From: Argentina anserina
Taxonomy: Eukaryota; Streptophyta; Magnoliopsida; Rosales; Rosaceae
NCBI RefSeq assembly: GCF_933775445.1
Contig: NC_065874.1
Span: 34,952,093-35,016,092 of the forward strand
Length of the DNA: 64,000 bases
Direction: 5' to 3'
Part shown: positions 13,144 through 23,352 of the stretch, piece by piece
Layout: each line of letters opens with the position of its first letter
Numbering within the stretch: position 1 is the first letter of the stretch
The notes under the pieces: model-generated
Told to the model about the DNA's origin: nothing
Database searches by the model: none
Seen by the model: only the letters and a program-made list of their open reading frames with translations
Made by a program: the position numbers and the translations under genes

Positions 13144-13739
13144 TCTGCGGTCAAGTTAAACAAGTACAGGTTAAGAACACTTCCTTTGTAAATACAAAAC
13201 ACACAACAGGAGGATTGTGCAAGTAGCCATACCATTGCTGGTTTTTCCTGAATTCCGTAAGAACAGGGTATATGTTCTCAAAGGCTTCATAGGTCTCACC
13301 TCTTACCTGAAAAATGGAAAACATAATGCATTCCAGGCTAATACAAAAGATAATTAAAAAATAAAATATAAAGAACCTTGCTAAGGTTTACCTTTGCTCC
13401 TGTGAGAACAATTTTTCCAGAAACAAATATAAGAAGCACAATCTTTGGTTGCTTCATTCGATAAATCAAGCCAGGGAACAGTTCTGGTTCATACTGATTA
13501 CCAGAATCAAAATAGATTCAATTCAGCAAACAGTCCTTTTCAAAGTTAAACATCAAACAATAACCAAATCAAGACACAAAGCTATACTCACACTTGAAAA
13601 TGCCCCATGAGAATATGCCAGACCTTCGAGTCTTATGGGGAATTTAACATCACAAGACCCAACTATGTTCTGAATTTTAAAATCCTGCCAGACATGAAAT
13701 CCAATTTGGTTAGTACCTCATTTAGTTTGTAAGTGAACA

Positions 13740-13774
<35 letters not shown>

Positions 13775-14265
13775 CCTTAAACTTGGCATCAAAACCAAGT
13801 TTCTGAATGATTCGAGCATACTGAAGAACAGGAGAGAATGAGTCATCAGAGGTAATAATAATAATAATAATTACAACAGCATCATTTAGAGATGAACTAT
13901 ATCATTCTGAATTTTATAACAGGGGTATGTGCTTTTATACGACACATGTGACATACTAACATCCACATGAATATCTTTTGGTAAAATTTCAGACATAAGC
14001 CATAGAATGAACCGTATACTGCCCTAATAAACCTTATAAACACTAAACCCTAAGCCTCAGTCTATTGCACCGCCAAAACATGTGTATCGAAAATAATCGA
14101 AGTACCTTCCGTGCTGCTAATTTTGATTGGTCTTCACTCTTGGCTCCTGTACAAACCTAAACCAACAGAGTCAAAGTAAATTAGCCAGAATTATGATTAT
14201 TAACCTATATCCTCTAAAATCATTTTTTCAAAAACCCAACAAGGATGGATAAGTAATAATAAAGG

Positions 14266-14323
<58 letters not shown>

Positions 14324-15221
14324 AATGCACATCAGTGTTTGATTGAAAAAGAAACAAAAAGTGTTTAGTTGGGACTTCAGACTTACCATTTTACCAGATG
14401 CAAATATCAAAGCAGTAGTCTTCGGGTCTCTTATTCTCATAATCACAGCTGCAAAACGCTACAAGAGAACTATGATTAAAATGTGATGATGACATATAAT
14501 TATTGGATAGGAAATATCCGTTCAAGATCACAAGACTACAACAGCAATTTTTTATAAACAAATTTTAAGCAGCAGTAGGACTTTTGCTTTTAGTACATAC
14601 CTTGGGATTGTATTCTGCATTACGAGCTTGCAATGCAATGGCCTTAAGATCCAATTTGCAGTCCAAATTGACTGTAGAAACAATATTCCTGAAAGCAAAA
14701 ACAACACGTTAATGATTTAGTTGGTGTTACAGATTCATTTTGTTGATCACATAAACCAATATATATATTTTTTTTTTTTACTTTACACACACATATGGTC
14801 CCAGTTCAGTTATGTCTCAAGTGGTAGCATTCAAATTGGCAACAGATAAACATAAAGTACACCCCAGCTCAGGATCAGATCATCCAACTTAAGTGAAAAG
14901 ATATATCTACAAGTAAAGTGTACCAAACCGAATCATGGAATTTAAATTGAAATGGTATGCACATAAGACAGATGAAATATGATTGTCTGGTGATGAGCAG
15001 GCAGATGTTGTAATACAATAACTGAAACTGGGTTTAAGGCGTGTTACAAATCAGAAACAAGATGTTGATATGTGAAGCAAGCATGTACAAATTTGGTAAT
15101 GATAAAAAAGAAAGGAAGTGAAGACTGACTGAAGAGTAGGGACGATTCCAGAAGGATGTTGCTTGAGATCTACTGGTTGGCTTCCCTCCAGCCCTTGTTC
15201 TGCTGTTCCCTTCCCTTCCAT
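13144..15221 (-). CDS. TBP: TATA-box-binding protein (TBP)
   Basis: Coding pieces on the minus strand: 15130-15221, 14601-14688, 14387-14458, 14106-14156, 13776-13820, 13592-13684, 13392-13493, 13233-13306, 13144. They give about 205 residues, close to the usual 200 for plants. The short N-terminus ([19 protein letters not shown]) leads into the saddle fold of two direct repeats. Repeat 1: [59 protein letters not shown]. Repeat 2: [58 protein letters not shown]. It nucleates TFIID and acts with RNA polymerases I, II and III. The stop is split by the last intron (TG at 13234-13233, A at 13144), so the last exon is otherwise 3' UTR. Introns hold (GA)n and (TA)n tracts. Confidence 0.96.
13742..13771. 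repeat. (GA)n microsatellite in a TBP intron
   Basis: Uninterrupted AG/GA dinucleotides close to the 5' splice site of a TBP intron. Confidence 0.9.
14266..14320. repeat. Compound (TA)n(GA)n microsatellite in a TBP intron
   Basis: About 11 TA units run directly into about 17 GA units. Likely length-polymorphic. Confidence 0.9.
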
Positions 15222-15792
15222 TATTCTTCTTCTTTTTTGTTTATTCTCTCTCTCTCTCTCTCTCTACATCCATCAATCAATCATAAACATAAGATCAAAA
15301 CAGACACAAATACACACAAAACCCAAACAAATTATGCCTCAGATCCTACGCCCTCTATTCCCTTTAGTTCCAATTCAAACATAAAAATTGTTTCTTTAAT
15401 GCTTTTATCAAAAATCCAACCGATTCAGATCTGAGCTGGCTTTGTGGGTAATTAGGGTTTTCAATTGTCCTTGGGCTTAATTGTTGGAATTTCAGCCTTG
15501 AATAGAAAAATGAATGACAAAATTGGGGATTGAAGATTGCAGAGGTCGGACCTTGATTCTGCGCAGATCCGCGGGTGTGATGTATCTAGGGTTGAGAGGA
15601 GCGGGAAGGATTTGAATTAGCGAGTGTTTTATAGAAGAGAAGAGACGGAGGGCTTGAGATTTGTATCGAGGAGCTTAAAAAGAGAGAAGATCTGATGAGA
15701 GAAGAAGGAGAAGAGGAGCGTCTTGTTTTGGGGGTTGAAAAAAGATCTCTGCGGGCTTATGGTGCCTGCTCGCCTTCTTACCCTCGCCCCTC

Positions 15793-15800
15793 TTTATATA
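15793..15800 (-). promoter_or_regulatory. TATA box of the TBP gene
   Basis: TATATAAA on the minus strand, followed by GAGGGGCGAGGG. It lies about 570 bases upstream of the TBP ATG. The region between would hold the long 5' leader, probably with a leader intron that I could not define. It suggests that TBP's own gene uses a TATA promoter. Confidence 0.55.
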
Positions 15801-18800
15801 CTGCCCCAATATATCCCTCTCCCTTCAACTTAATTCAGCCGACCTCCGAGGTCATTCCTGGAATTTCATTACAATTTGCTACAGTGACAGCCTGGCTTTC
15901 ATCTACAAACCTGCCACGTCTTTGATTCCTTTTTCTCTCTGTTAGGTGAATGACTGTATGAAGCGCGTGCGATCCACGTCACTTCGAGAATTTCTTTTTC
16001 TTTTTTAATTGGAAAAATTATTTATTTTATATTAACTCAAGAGGAGGCTACAAGGTTAATCGTTACAGCGCACTGTTGACGACCAAGTACAAACCTGTTC
16101 ACTGTAAACTCTTGGACATTTTCGTCCTCACTTAACAAAATGAAAAGTGAACCTATAAACTATGAACTTAGGGGCATAGAGTATAGGCAAAGTTTTTACA
16201 AAGTGAACAGAACAAAATAATCTCCTTGCTCTTCCCCCTTGGGCTTGGAGGTGCTGAGAGATAAGCAAAACATTTCCTTTGTGCTTCTGCAATTTTCTTG
16301 GTCTTAGGTGTAGATGGATCTTTTGGCTTGTTCCGGAACCATAAGGCCGACCCCTCTTCTTTTCGGGAAGTTCAGTCACTTGTGTTGCCTCTTGTCAAAT
16401 TAGAACAACATTAAGAGCTTTCAGCCACTTGCCTCATATTAGTTTAAACTTTATGTCCCCGTATATTCCATAATTTTATTAATAAAGACTTGATGATAGT
16501 AAAAATGAAAGAAATCATTTCCTTAGATAGGAAGAGCTCGCATCACACTTGTGTCATTTAAAAGGCTACCTGGCTTTACATATTGGAATCACTAAGTGGA
16601 CGTTAACTGGCCTCCCAAACAAGCTGAACCATTATAAACCTCGTGTTTGTATGTTTCTCTATCTTGCTTCTTACTTAGCCCCTCAATTTGTACAATTTTT
16701 CATTTTAACATTCCATGTTTAAATTTGCCATCTAAGTGATTAATTGAACTTAATGTCTTGAATATGTTGGTTTACATAGATTTGAGTCGGCATTTACTAT
16801 AGTTAATATCAAGAACATAAAAATTGAAAATGTCCCCAAAATTTCGGCGATATTATCATTTTTCTTACATAAGGATATTTCATTCACATACCAATTCAAT
16901 TTCATCCGATATTTTTAAAATCGTGATATGTTCGAAATTATACGAAAATATCACGATATCTTGCGAGTTCACTACCACGCATTGCCACATGTCGTCACCA
17001 CCATTTTAAATTTAAACACGCTGAAGAAAGGAATCGAAACTCTGATCAGCTCTTTACACATGCAGTAACTTAGACATCTCAACCAAGCCCATTCATTGTT
17101 ATAATATATTTCATTTCATTACTAGTCTTAATTTATAAAAATGATTTACTAATCCCAACTAATTATACTATTTTTTTTTCCTTCCTTTAATTATTCACTA
17201 CAAGTCAATTGTTAGCTAATTTTTAAATTTTTTCTTTAACTTTGCTACACTATAAAATCCGTAAAACATTATTGCACCACTACTCTTTTCCTTTGTTCTT
17301 CTTGAAGTCTTTCTTACCACTTACCTAATATCATATAGATTAATGATGAACTTATGGGGGAAATTCAACAATGTATTATCTACAATATTCCTTTCAAGTC
17401 AATTAGATGATAAACTTTAAAGTCAATTTTTAAGAATTATTGACGATTGTTTCACCTCAAATCACTACAACTCATTATAGACTAATAATTATACAAGATT
17501 TTCTTATGAAATATAGTAGATATTTGATCAAAGAAACAACTCTCAAATTTTATTTAAATTTCCACCAAATTTCTCACTTAATTTTAAAGATCGATATGTT
17601 CTCAAACTTTTCTTATAAATTTCAAATTTTAGACCCTCGATATTTCTATTTTCTCTAAATTTTTAGTCCTTGGTTGATATAAATGCAGAGACCCCGACAT
17701 CATGATCGTAATATATCAAGCTGGAGAAAATTGACTAAGACTTCTTGAAAAAAAAAGTATTCCATAAAGTCTTCTTTCGTTAAGTTTAATTCAAATTTGC
17801 ATCATTAAGGTGATGACTTGGAAAACATCACATAATCGAGAGAATTGAAATGAGACTTAACATAATAACCAAATTATTTAAAATTTAAAATTATGAGAAA
17901 TGATAAATAGAAATTGAATTTGCAATCTTGACATCATTCCTATATTTCTTATATATATGAATTTGTTGTGGTGTCGTTAATTCATAAATTAGCCAACTAT
18001 AAATCATGTGTGTACGTCTTCGAGGTTGATTAAGTTGGGGAACCATAAACTATGATATGTCGGATGGTATATACCCCATGAAAAAAAACCACTTGTTATC
18101 GGCCTAACCCTAAACCTTAGGCCACCTAGCATTTTGCATGTTTTGTAATTAGGCAATTGTGTTTATTTAATTTACAACACAATAAATGTAGAAGTTGACA
18201 TCGAAGCTAATTTTTTTAAGAGCAAAACTACACCAAATTCTATCATTTGCAGTAAAGGTTGGTTTTGATGCACTGCCATTGGGGTTGTGTAAGTACAAAA
18301 TAGTTGACACTTCCTTAATGATCAAAACACACATGATTAAAAGCTCAAAGAAGACAAGTCAAGATCACAAGGTCAAGCACATGGCCCAAATTGGCATATG
18401 GCCCTCAGGTAAAACATGCAGTGCATCTCATAGTTTTTCACTAAGGATAGCATGAATGTCTTGTATTCTTACTAGGATATCAAGCATGCTTTGTATCATG
18501 CTTATGGGTTTTCACTAAGTTAGTGTTCTTGTCTAAATTTCTTACAATCGTGTCTTAGAAGCTAACATTGTGAAAGGTTTTCGTGCACCTCAAGCTTGTG
18601 AGGTCAAGTTAAGCATTCATATATTTGGGCATTTGTTTAGAGAGTTTCCTCTCATTTTCGGTCTCAAATGTCTTGAGATCCCAAAGTCATGATACACTCA
18701 TCTATGCTCTTTGTTAGGTCATGTATTAAGCTAAAGTCAAGTCATTATTCACCATTTGTTTTGTGTTGATTTGATCATCATGTAAATAAATGATCTTAAT

Positions 18801-19448
18801 TGGTTTTGTCTTATTATTAATGGTGTTTAACATATGTTATTACATGTCTTTTTGATAACTTTGGGAACTGTCCAAGTTGGGTTCATTGTGTGGTAGATAT
18901 ATCTACTTCGTATATATTGAAAATAAATTTTTCTTAATATATTTATTATATCATAATTATTTTTTACAAAGAAAATAAATTACTTTTATACAATTGTAAT
19001 TTTTTATTAAAATATATTTTTTAAATTACTTATAATTAAAATTAAGAGACAATTTTAATTATAATTTAGAGATAATTTGAATATATTATGAAAAAATAAA
19101 ATAAAATAGAATTAAAATAACAGAAATAATGGTCAAAATTGACATAAGTAAAAACGGACCTAAATTTAAAAACTTCATACAATCAAGTAGCATGTGATTC
19201 GATGCATCCCCACTTCATTAATCACATAAGTTAGTTTCATTAGTAAATCAAATTATATTTCACCCATTATCTCTGAGGCTGCCAACTCTATGATTCTCGT
19301 CATCAAGATCAGGTCTGATGACCCATCTTGCACAGTCTTAACAGTGTTGAAATGCCTTAGGCAACCGGAATATCATTTGCAATTCATGTAAGGTTGGCTC
19401 CACTCTGTCTAATTTGCAATATCTAAAAACAGAAAGCTATGGATTCTC
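15801..19448. other. AT-rich intergenic region without a recognised gene
   Basis: Both strands were read. There are only short ORFs without recognisable motifs and long A/T tracts, and no LTR pair, tRNA or coding homology. Around 16820-16990 and 17630-17700 there are CGATAT-rich stretches (GATATTTCGGC-like) such as occur in dispersed plant repeats, but I could not set boundaries. Confidence 0.5.
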
Positions 19449-19526
19449 GAGCCTCAGAAAGACAGTAATTTATCATAAATGGATATCAGTCGGTAATTCC
19501 AACTAAAATACAATCATCATAGGCTT
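19449..19526 (-). ncRNA. snoR77Y: Box C/D snoRNA, snoR77Y homologue (18S rRNA Um guide)
   Basis: On the minus strand, box C ATGATGA (19514-19520) and box D CTGA (19454-19457) are closed by a terminal stem AGCCT/AGGCT. An internal D' box CTGA is preceded by GGAATTACCG. This is complementary to CGGTAATTCC in the universally conserved GCGGTAATTCCAGCTCC part of 18S rRNA. The base pairing five positions from D' is the U of CGGTAA, the site modified under guidance of yeast snR77 (U578) and plant snoR77Y. The guide upstream of box D has no target that I recognise. Third confident member of the cluster that starts near 20580. Confidence 0.88.
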
Positions 19527-19635
19527 CAACCAACATCCAGACATTCAAGCCAAACAGAAATAGAGAAACATTGATAAGATGTCATTGCAGTAAATCGGCT
19601 CCGTGGACCAGTTTTGTATATGGGATCCACAGGTT

Positions 19636-19690
19636 CCTATCAGAAAGCAAAACATATTGATCTTGGTTCAATCATAGCATCATCGGTCAT
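19636..19690 (-). ncRNA. Candidate orphan box C/D snoRNA in the same cluster
   Basis: Minus strand: box C-like GATGATGC (19677-19684) and CTGA (19640-19643) are 33 bases apart, with TATGTTTTGCTTT as the would-be guide. The terminal pairing (CCATG with TGTGG) is weak and set back from the boxes, and no rRNA target was recognised. It is kept because it lies between two solid snoRNAs of the same transcript. Confidence 0.35.
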
Positions 19691-20052
19691 GGCACTTGGG
19701 CTACCGTCGACGTGGCATCAAACCATAAACAATGTCACTCCAAACCCAAAGCACAGAACAATGTAATAGCAGAGAATAAATTGATCAACTTCATATCACA
19801 GATGCTCTATTAGTCTCTCATTCTTGACACAACTAAAGAATTACTTGAGAGATACTTGTTAGTTAACCCAACTAAGACTAAAGCACTTAGTAATAGAATT
19901 AACATCAAATTTGCATCAGAAAGTACACATTAATCAGAATTAACACAATATTATAAATCTGCCCTTGAAATCTATCCAGTCATATCAATGGTTTATTTTG
20001 CTTGTTTTACTTAGAACTAGTAAGATTAGAAATTGAGTATCAAAAAAAAAAA

Positions 20053-20141
20053 GAGGCCTCAGAGATCTTGGTGGTAAAATATCATCAGATGAGGGATTTC
20101 CCCATCAAGAGTAGCAAATATTGTTATCCATCATCGGCCAA
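20053..20141 (-). ncRNA. U24: Box C/D snoRNA U24 (25S rRNA Cm and Am guide)
   Basis: Minus strand: box C ATGATGG (20128-20134) and box D CTGA (20059-20062), flanked by GGCC/GGCC ends that can pair. Two guides are visible. TACCACCAAGATCT directly precedes box D and AATATTTGCTACT precedes a D'-like CTTGA. They are complementary to AGATCTTGGTGGTA and AGTAGCAAATATT, which abut in 25S rRNA. The D+5 rule places methylation on the C of AGATC and on an A twelve bases downstream, matching yeast C1437 and A1449. Human U24 has the same pair of guides, as I remember it. A C'-like TGATGAT lies between. Confidence 0.93.
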
Positions 20142-20218
20142 AGACATGCTAATCTAATCTGCATTGGAAATCAAACCCAGAAAACAAGTAAAAAGAGAAA
20201 GATTGGAGTGAGGGAAAC

Positions 20219-20302
20219 ATGTGATCAGAAGTAGCTGGTTGAGATATCATATATGTGCAAATATCATTGGGAATCCGAATGATTCGTTTCATCATACCAC
20301 AC
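20219..20302 (-). ncRNA. snoR72Y: Box C/D snoRNA, snoR72Y homologue (25S rRNA Am guide)
   Basis: Minus strand: box C ATGATGA (20289-20295) and box D CTGA (20225-20228) with a five-base terminal stem TGTGG/TCACA. AACCAGCTACT before box D is complementary to AGTAGCTGGTT of 25S rRNA (the CATCTAGTAGCTGGTTCC region). The base five positions from D is the A modified under yeast snR72 (A876) and plant snoR72Y. First member after the promoter. Confidence 0.9.
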
Positions 20303-20605
20303 CAAAACCCTCCAACTCAATAGAATCAAACAAGAGAAAAGAGTGTATCGTCCTTGTCACCAATAGATCCTAAGAAGAGAAGGATAATCGGAGCTAAAGG
20401 AGGAGTGCATACATATTATCACTGTATGCAGAGGCTTTACTATAGCCTAAGGATAGATTCCTCAATCGATAGGATGAAAGAATTGCAATGTTAGGCATCA
20501 AAAACAGCAAGCTTAAGATATGAAGCAGAGAAGATAATGATGAAGAATATGACGACTCCAAGGCTGGGTGGCGATGCCGATTTTGGAGAGCAATTGTGAT
20601 CCTCC

Positions 20606-20663
20606 TTTTATAGAGCAATTTTAGCATAAACCCTAGTGTCTGGGCCCAATAGAATTTGGCCCA
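20606..20663 (-). promoter_or_regulatory. Promoter of the snoRNA cluster: Site II, telo-box, TATA
   Basis: Reading the minus strand in order: TGGGCC (20663-20658), TGGGCCC (20648-20642), telo-box CTAGGGTTT (20636-20628) and TATAAAA (20612-20606). Telo-box plus Site II (TGGGCY) is the usual promoter signature of plant snoRNA and ribosomal-protein genes, so this gene is probably co-regulated with ribosome biogenesis. Confidence 0.85.
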
Positions 20664-20819
20664 AAGCTCGGCTCTTTTAGAATCTACATTTTTTTTTTGT
20701 AATTTTACAATTGAAAAAGGGTGATTATTATTTTTAAATATATTCAAAGTCAGTTAAGGGTTTATAAACCCAGAGACCAATCCGTGCTAGGGGGTTATGT
20801 TAAAACGCTTCATCTCACT

Positions 20820-20915
20820 AGCCACCAAAAAACAACTCCAATTAGCGTCAGCATGATTCGAATCTAGATATGAGATATTCTCACACCAAGACTCTTAATA
20901 CATATTTAGTACCGC
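20820..20915. repeat. Dispersed repeat, copy 1
   Basis: AACTCCAATTAGCGTCAGC..., GATTCGAATC and ATTCTCACACCAAG reappear with about 75-80 percent identity at 22440-22520. A tRNA-like B box (GATTCGAATC) on the minus strand hints at a SINE, but no A box or tail was defined. Confidence 0.55.
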
Positions 20916-21654
20916 GTACTAGCGTGTCACTCTATTATTAATACTTATCTTACTCTCAATTGAGTAGCCTTACTCAAGGTTACGTTGTATTGCGTTTGGT
21001 GAGGAAGTATTGCTTAAGGAGGGACTGAATGACTGATTCTTATGGTCTCCATCACTCACCTTCACCCTTCAGTTCAGTCTTTTCTGATCCTCAATTTCAC
21101 TAATAAACATGTTTGAATCACTCATTTCACTAGGTACAATATGAACCCATAACTAAAAGGTAAAGAACTAAAGATGAAATTGAATTGTGGCTCAAAATCA
21201 ACCCAGGTTCTCATGGCTTTACCTCACTTATTTTTCTCACCAAAACCCAATCAATTCGAATTCATAAGGTCAAATTGATTTGTTTCATTATTGTTAATGT
21301 ATATATTAATATTTTATTATTATTTTAAACTATGACTTTACAAAGTAAGATCTAGGGTCTCTATAGAGCTCCACTATGTTGGTCAAAAAGTTGTTTAAGA
21401 GTGAGAAGACCAACATGAGACACATCAATTCAAGGTCAAAAGCGTTGAGGTACTCTGTTTGGTTGAGTATGCATGAGAAAGTGTACATGTATTCCTATGT
21501 CAATGAAGAAAATGAAAGAGTAGGAATAGAAAATCGTGAGAGAGAGAGAGAGATGTCCTATCTAAGGGCCAACAAAAGTAGTACCCAAGTTAACAACAAC
21601 TAAAGAGGTGCGAAGGGAAACATAACCTTAACTAAGGTCATGTAACATTATACC
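20916..21654. other. Intergenic stretch before the solo LTR
   Basis: AT-rich, with one short GA tract near 21539. No gene, RNA or transposon end was recognised. Confidence 0.4.
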
Positions 21655-21658
21655 CAAT

Positions 21659-22337
21659 TGTCACGAGCTTACTCTTTTTCTATGCTACTTGTGCGGCATT
21701 AGCAAGTTTCTTATGCTAAGTCAGCCTAACTCTTGCAAATGCCTATGCTAAAACAATTGAAAAGTCAAAGATAATATCTCTAAAATAAAACTTGCATTAA
21801 ACAAAAAAAACTTACAAGTGTTTACAAGTATGCTTGAAGACTTGTTTGATTGATGCCTCTACCTCTCCATGAGTCAAATGGGAAGGGTGCCTCCCTATTT
21901 ATAGGCATCCTCCTCTTTTTACCTAGGATTTTAGGGTATTCCAAGACATTTACAAGTATATAGTGTTCTAGATAATCTATACAAGTCTAAGATATATCTT
22001 GAGTATTCTAGAGACTTCCGAAGTGATCTAGATTTTTGAGCCTCTCCAATGTTCTAGAGAGTTCTAAAGATGTGCAAAGGGCTCCCAAACCTTATAGAGA
22101 CTTCTAAGACTTTCCAGAACCTTCTATGACTCTCTAGAGACTTCTACGACATTCCAAAGTTTTCAATGACATTCTAGAGTTTCCATAACCTTCAATGACA
22201 ATCCAGAGGGTTCTAAAGTCTTCCGTAGTATTCCGGATGCTTTCAGAATGCTCAAGTGCTCTCCAATACCTTATTTGAGTCATACTTGCTTCAAAAATGC
22301 CCAAGGAAAACTCTATGAAGATTGGCGGGGCGTGACA
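21659..22337 (-). mobile_element. Solo LTR with heat-shock-element sequences
   Basis: The 679-base unit starts TGTCACG and ends CGTGACA. The same four bases, CAAT, flank both sides (21655-21658 and 22338-22341). Read on the minus strand it has a TATA box (TATAAATAG, 21903-21895), then T-rich sequence. About 210 bases upstream of the TATA box is a run of TTC/GAA pentamers. No internal retrotransposon coding region adjoins, so it is a solo LTR left by LTR-LTR recombination. The family was not identified. The TTC/GAA cluster recalls heat-responsive copia LTRs such as ONSEN, but that is analogy only. Confidence 0.75.
22112..22124. promoter_or_regulatory. Perfect heat-shock element in the solo LTR
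   Basis: TTCCAGAACCTTC fits TTCnnGAAnnTTC exactly. Neighbouring copies of CTTCTA, ATTCTAGAG and ATTCCA supply further degenerate pentamers. Confidence 0.6.
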
Positions 22338-22434
22338 CAATGCACACCAAACATAGTATTAGGTAGTCAGCATTCCTTAGTTAGCACAATGTTGGTTAAT
22401 GCTATCAACCAAACATGCACTTAAGTCTTTTCTA

Positions 22435-22515
22435 GCCACCAAGAAAAAATTGAGATTTAAACTCTAATTAGCACCGGCACGATTTGAACATGAGTGAGGG
22501 ATTCTCACACCAAGG
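22435..22515. repeat. Dispersed repeat, copy 2
   Basis: Counterpart of the repeat at 20820-20915 (AACTCTAATTAGCACCGGCACG..., ATTCTCACACCAAGGC), same orientation. It ends directly at the hAT-like element. Confidence 0.55.
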
Positions 22516-22523
22516 CTTTTAAG

Positions 22524-23344
22524 TAGGGTTGGGAATGATTCGGGACGGTTCGGGATTCTACTCAAACCGATACCAAACTGATTTTATATTTTGATATTAA
22601 TATCATTTTGGTACTGCCTTTTTCAACATCGATACCGAACTGAACCGATATTGTTCGGTTTCGGTATAATTCGGTACTTTTTCGGTACCAAAATGGCAAA
22701 TCCTAGAAATTGTATACTCACCCGCTGCACTTGCATATACATCATTCAAATTGCAATTCTAGCTTCTAGCTTAACATATCACAATAAATAAATTTTCATA
22801 CCAACATAAGTCCATCACGTATCACAAGAATCATTAGTTCACTACACTATGTTCAATCATGAACTGAATTAGCAACACATCACATACCTAAATCTAACCC
22901 CGAAAACAAGTTAGGTGGAGAGACTGAGAGACTAAGATGAAAGGAATTACATCGATTGAGACTTGAGATACAAAGGGCATGCGTCGATTGATGGAGGCGA
23001 AGTAAGACAGTGATGGAGGCCGTGAAGGCATCGATGGAGGTGAAGTGAATGCGGTGATGGAGGGAGAAGAGTACGTAAGAACTCAGAAGATGCGAAAGAA
23101 AGTCATGGAGGCGAGAGAGATTTGATTGTAAATCATAAAACCCAATAAAACATATGGGCTTTTATACTTTCAGTTTGAGCATGTATCATTAAGTATTAGA
23201 TCCAATGAATTGACCCATCCCGGTTATATGCTTTCGGTATCGGTTCGGTACAAGAAATATTTACCAATTTATCCCGGCCTGTCGTGATTCGGTATGGGAC
23301 AAACGGATTCGGTACCATTTTTCCAGTGCCAACTCTCAACCCTA
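22524..23344. mobile_element. hAT-like non-autonomous DNA transposon
   Basis: The element starts TAGGGTTGGGAATG and ends with the reversed TAGGGTTGAGAGTT, giving imperfect terminal inverted repeats. An 8-base target duplication flanks it, CTTTTAAG at 22516-22523 and TTTTTAAG at 23345-23352 (7 of 8 identical). An 8-base duplication is the hAT hallmark. Both ends carry clustered CGGTTCGGTATCGG-type subterminal motifs, typical of transposase binding sites. It is 821 bases with no transposase ORF. Confidence 0.82.
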
Positions 23345-23352
23345 TTTTTAAG

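Larger units (their letters stand above)
19440..20578 (-). ncRNA. Polycistronic snoRNA precursor transcript (approximate limits)
   Basis: Three well-formed box C/D snoRNAs and one candidate lie on one strand, 70-500 bases apart, downstream of one promoter. There is no protein-coding host that I can see; the longest overlapping ORF (117 codons, 20394-20747) starts upstream of the TATA box. Plants commonly express snoRNAs as Pol II polycistrons. The 3' end is not visible and the limits are inferred from the TATA box and the last snoRNA. Confidence 0.7.

Noticed and set aside
16128..16379. 83-codon minus-strand ORF with KKRGRP near its start
   Set aside because: The AT-hook-like residues alone are not enough; the rest has no motif.
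19900..19990. Another box C/D-like arrangement (TTGATATGA ... CTGATTAATG, minus strand)
   Set aside because: The box C is defective (TGATATGA) and no rRNA guide was recognised.
20394..20747. 117-codon minus-strand ORF
   Set aside because: It starts upstream of the TATA box of the snoRNA cluster and shows no recognisable motif.
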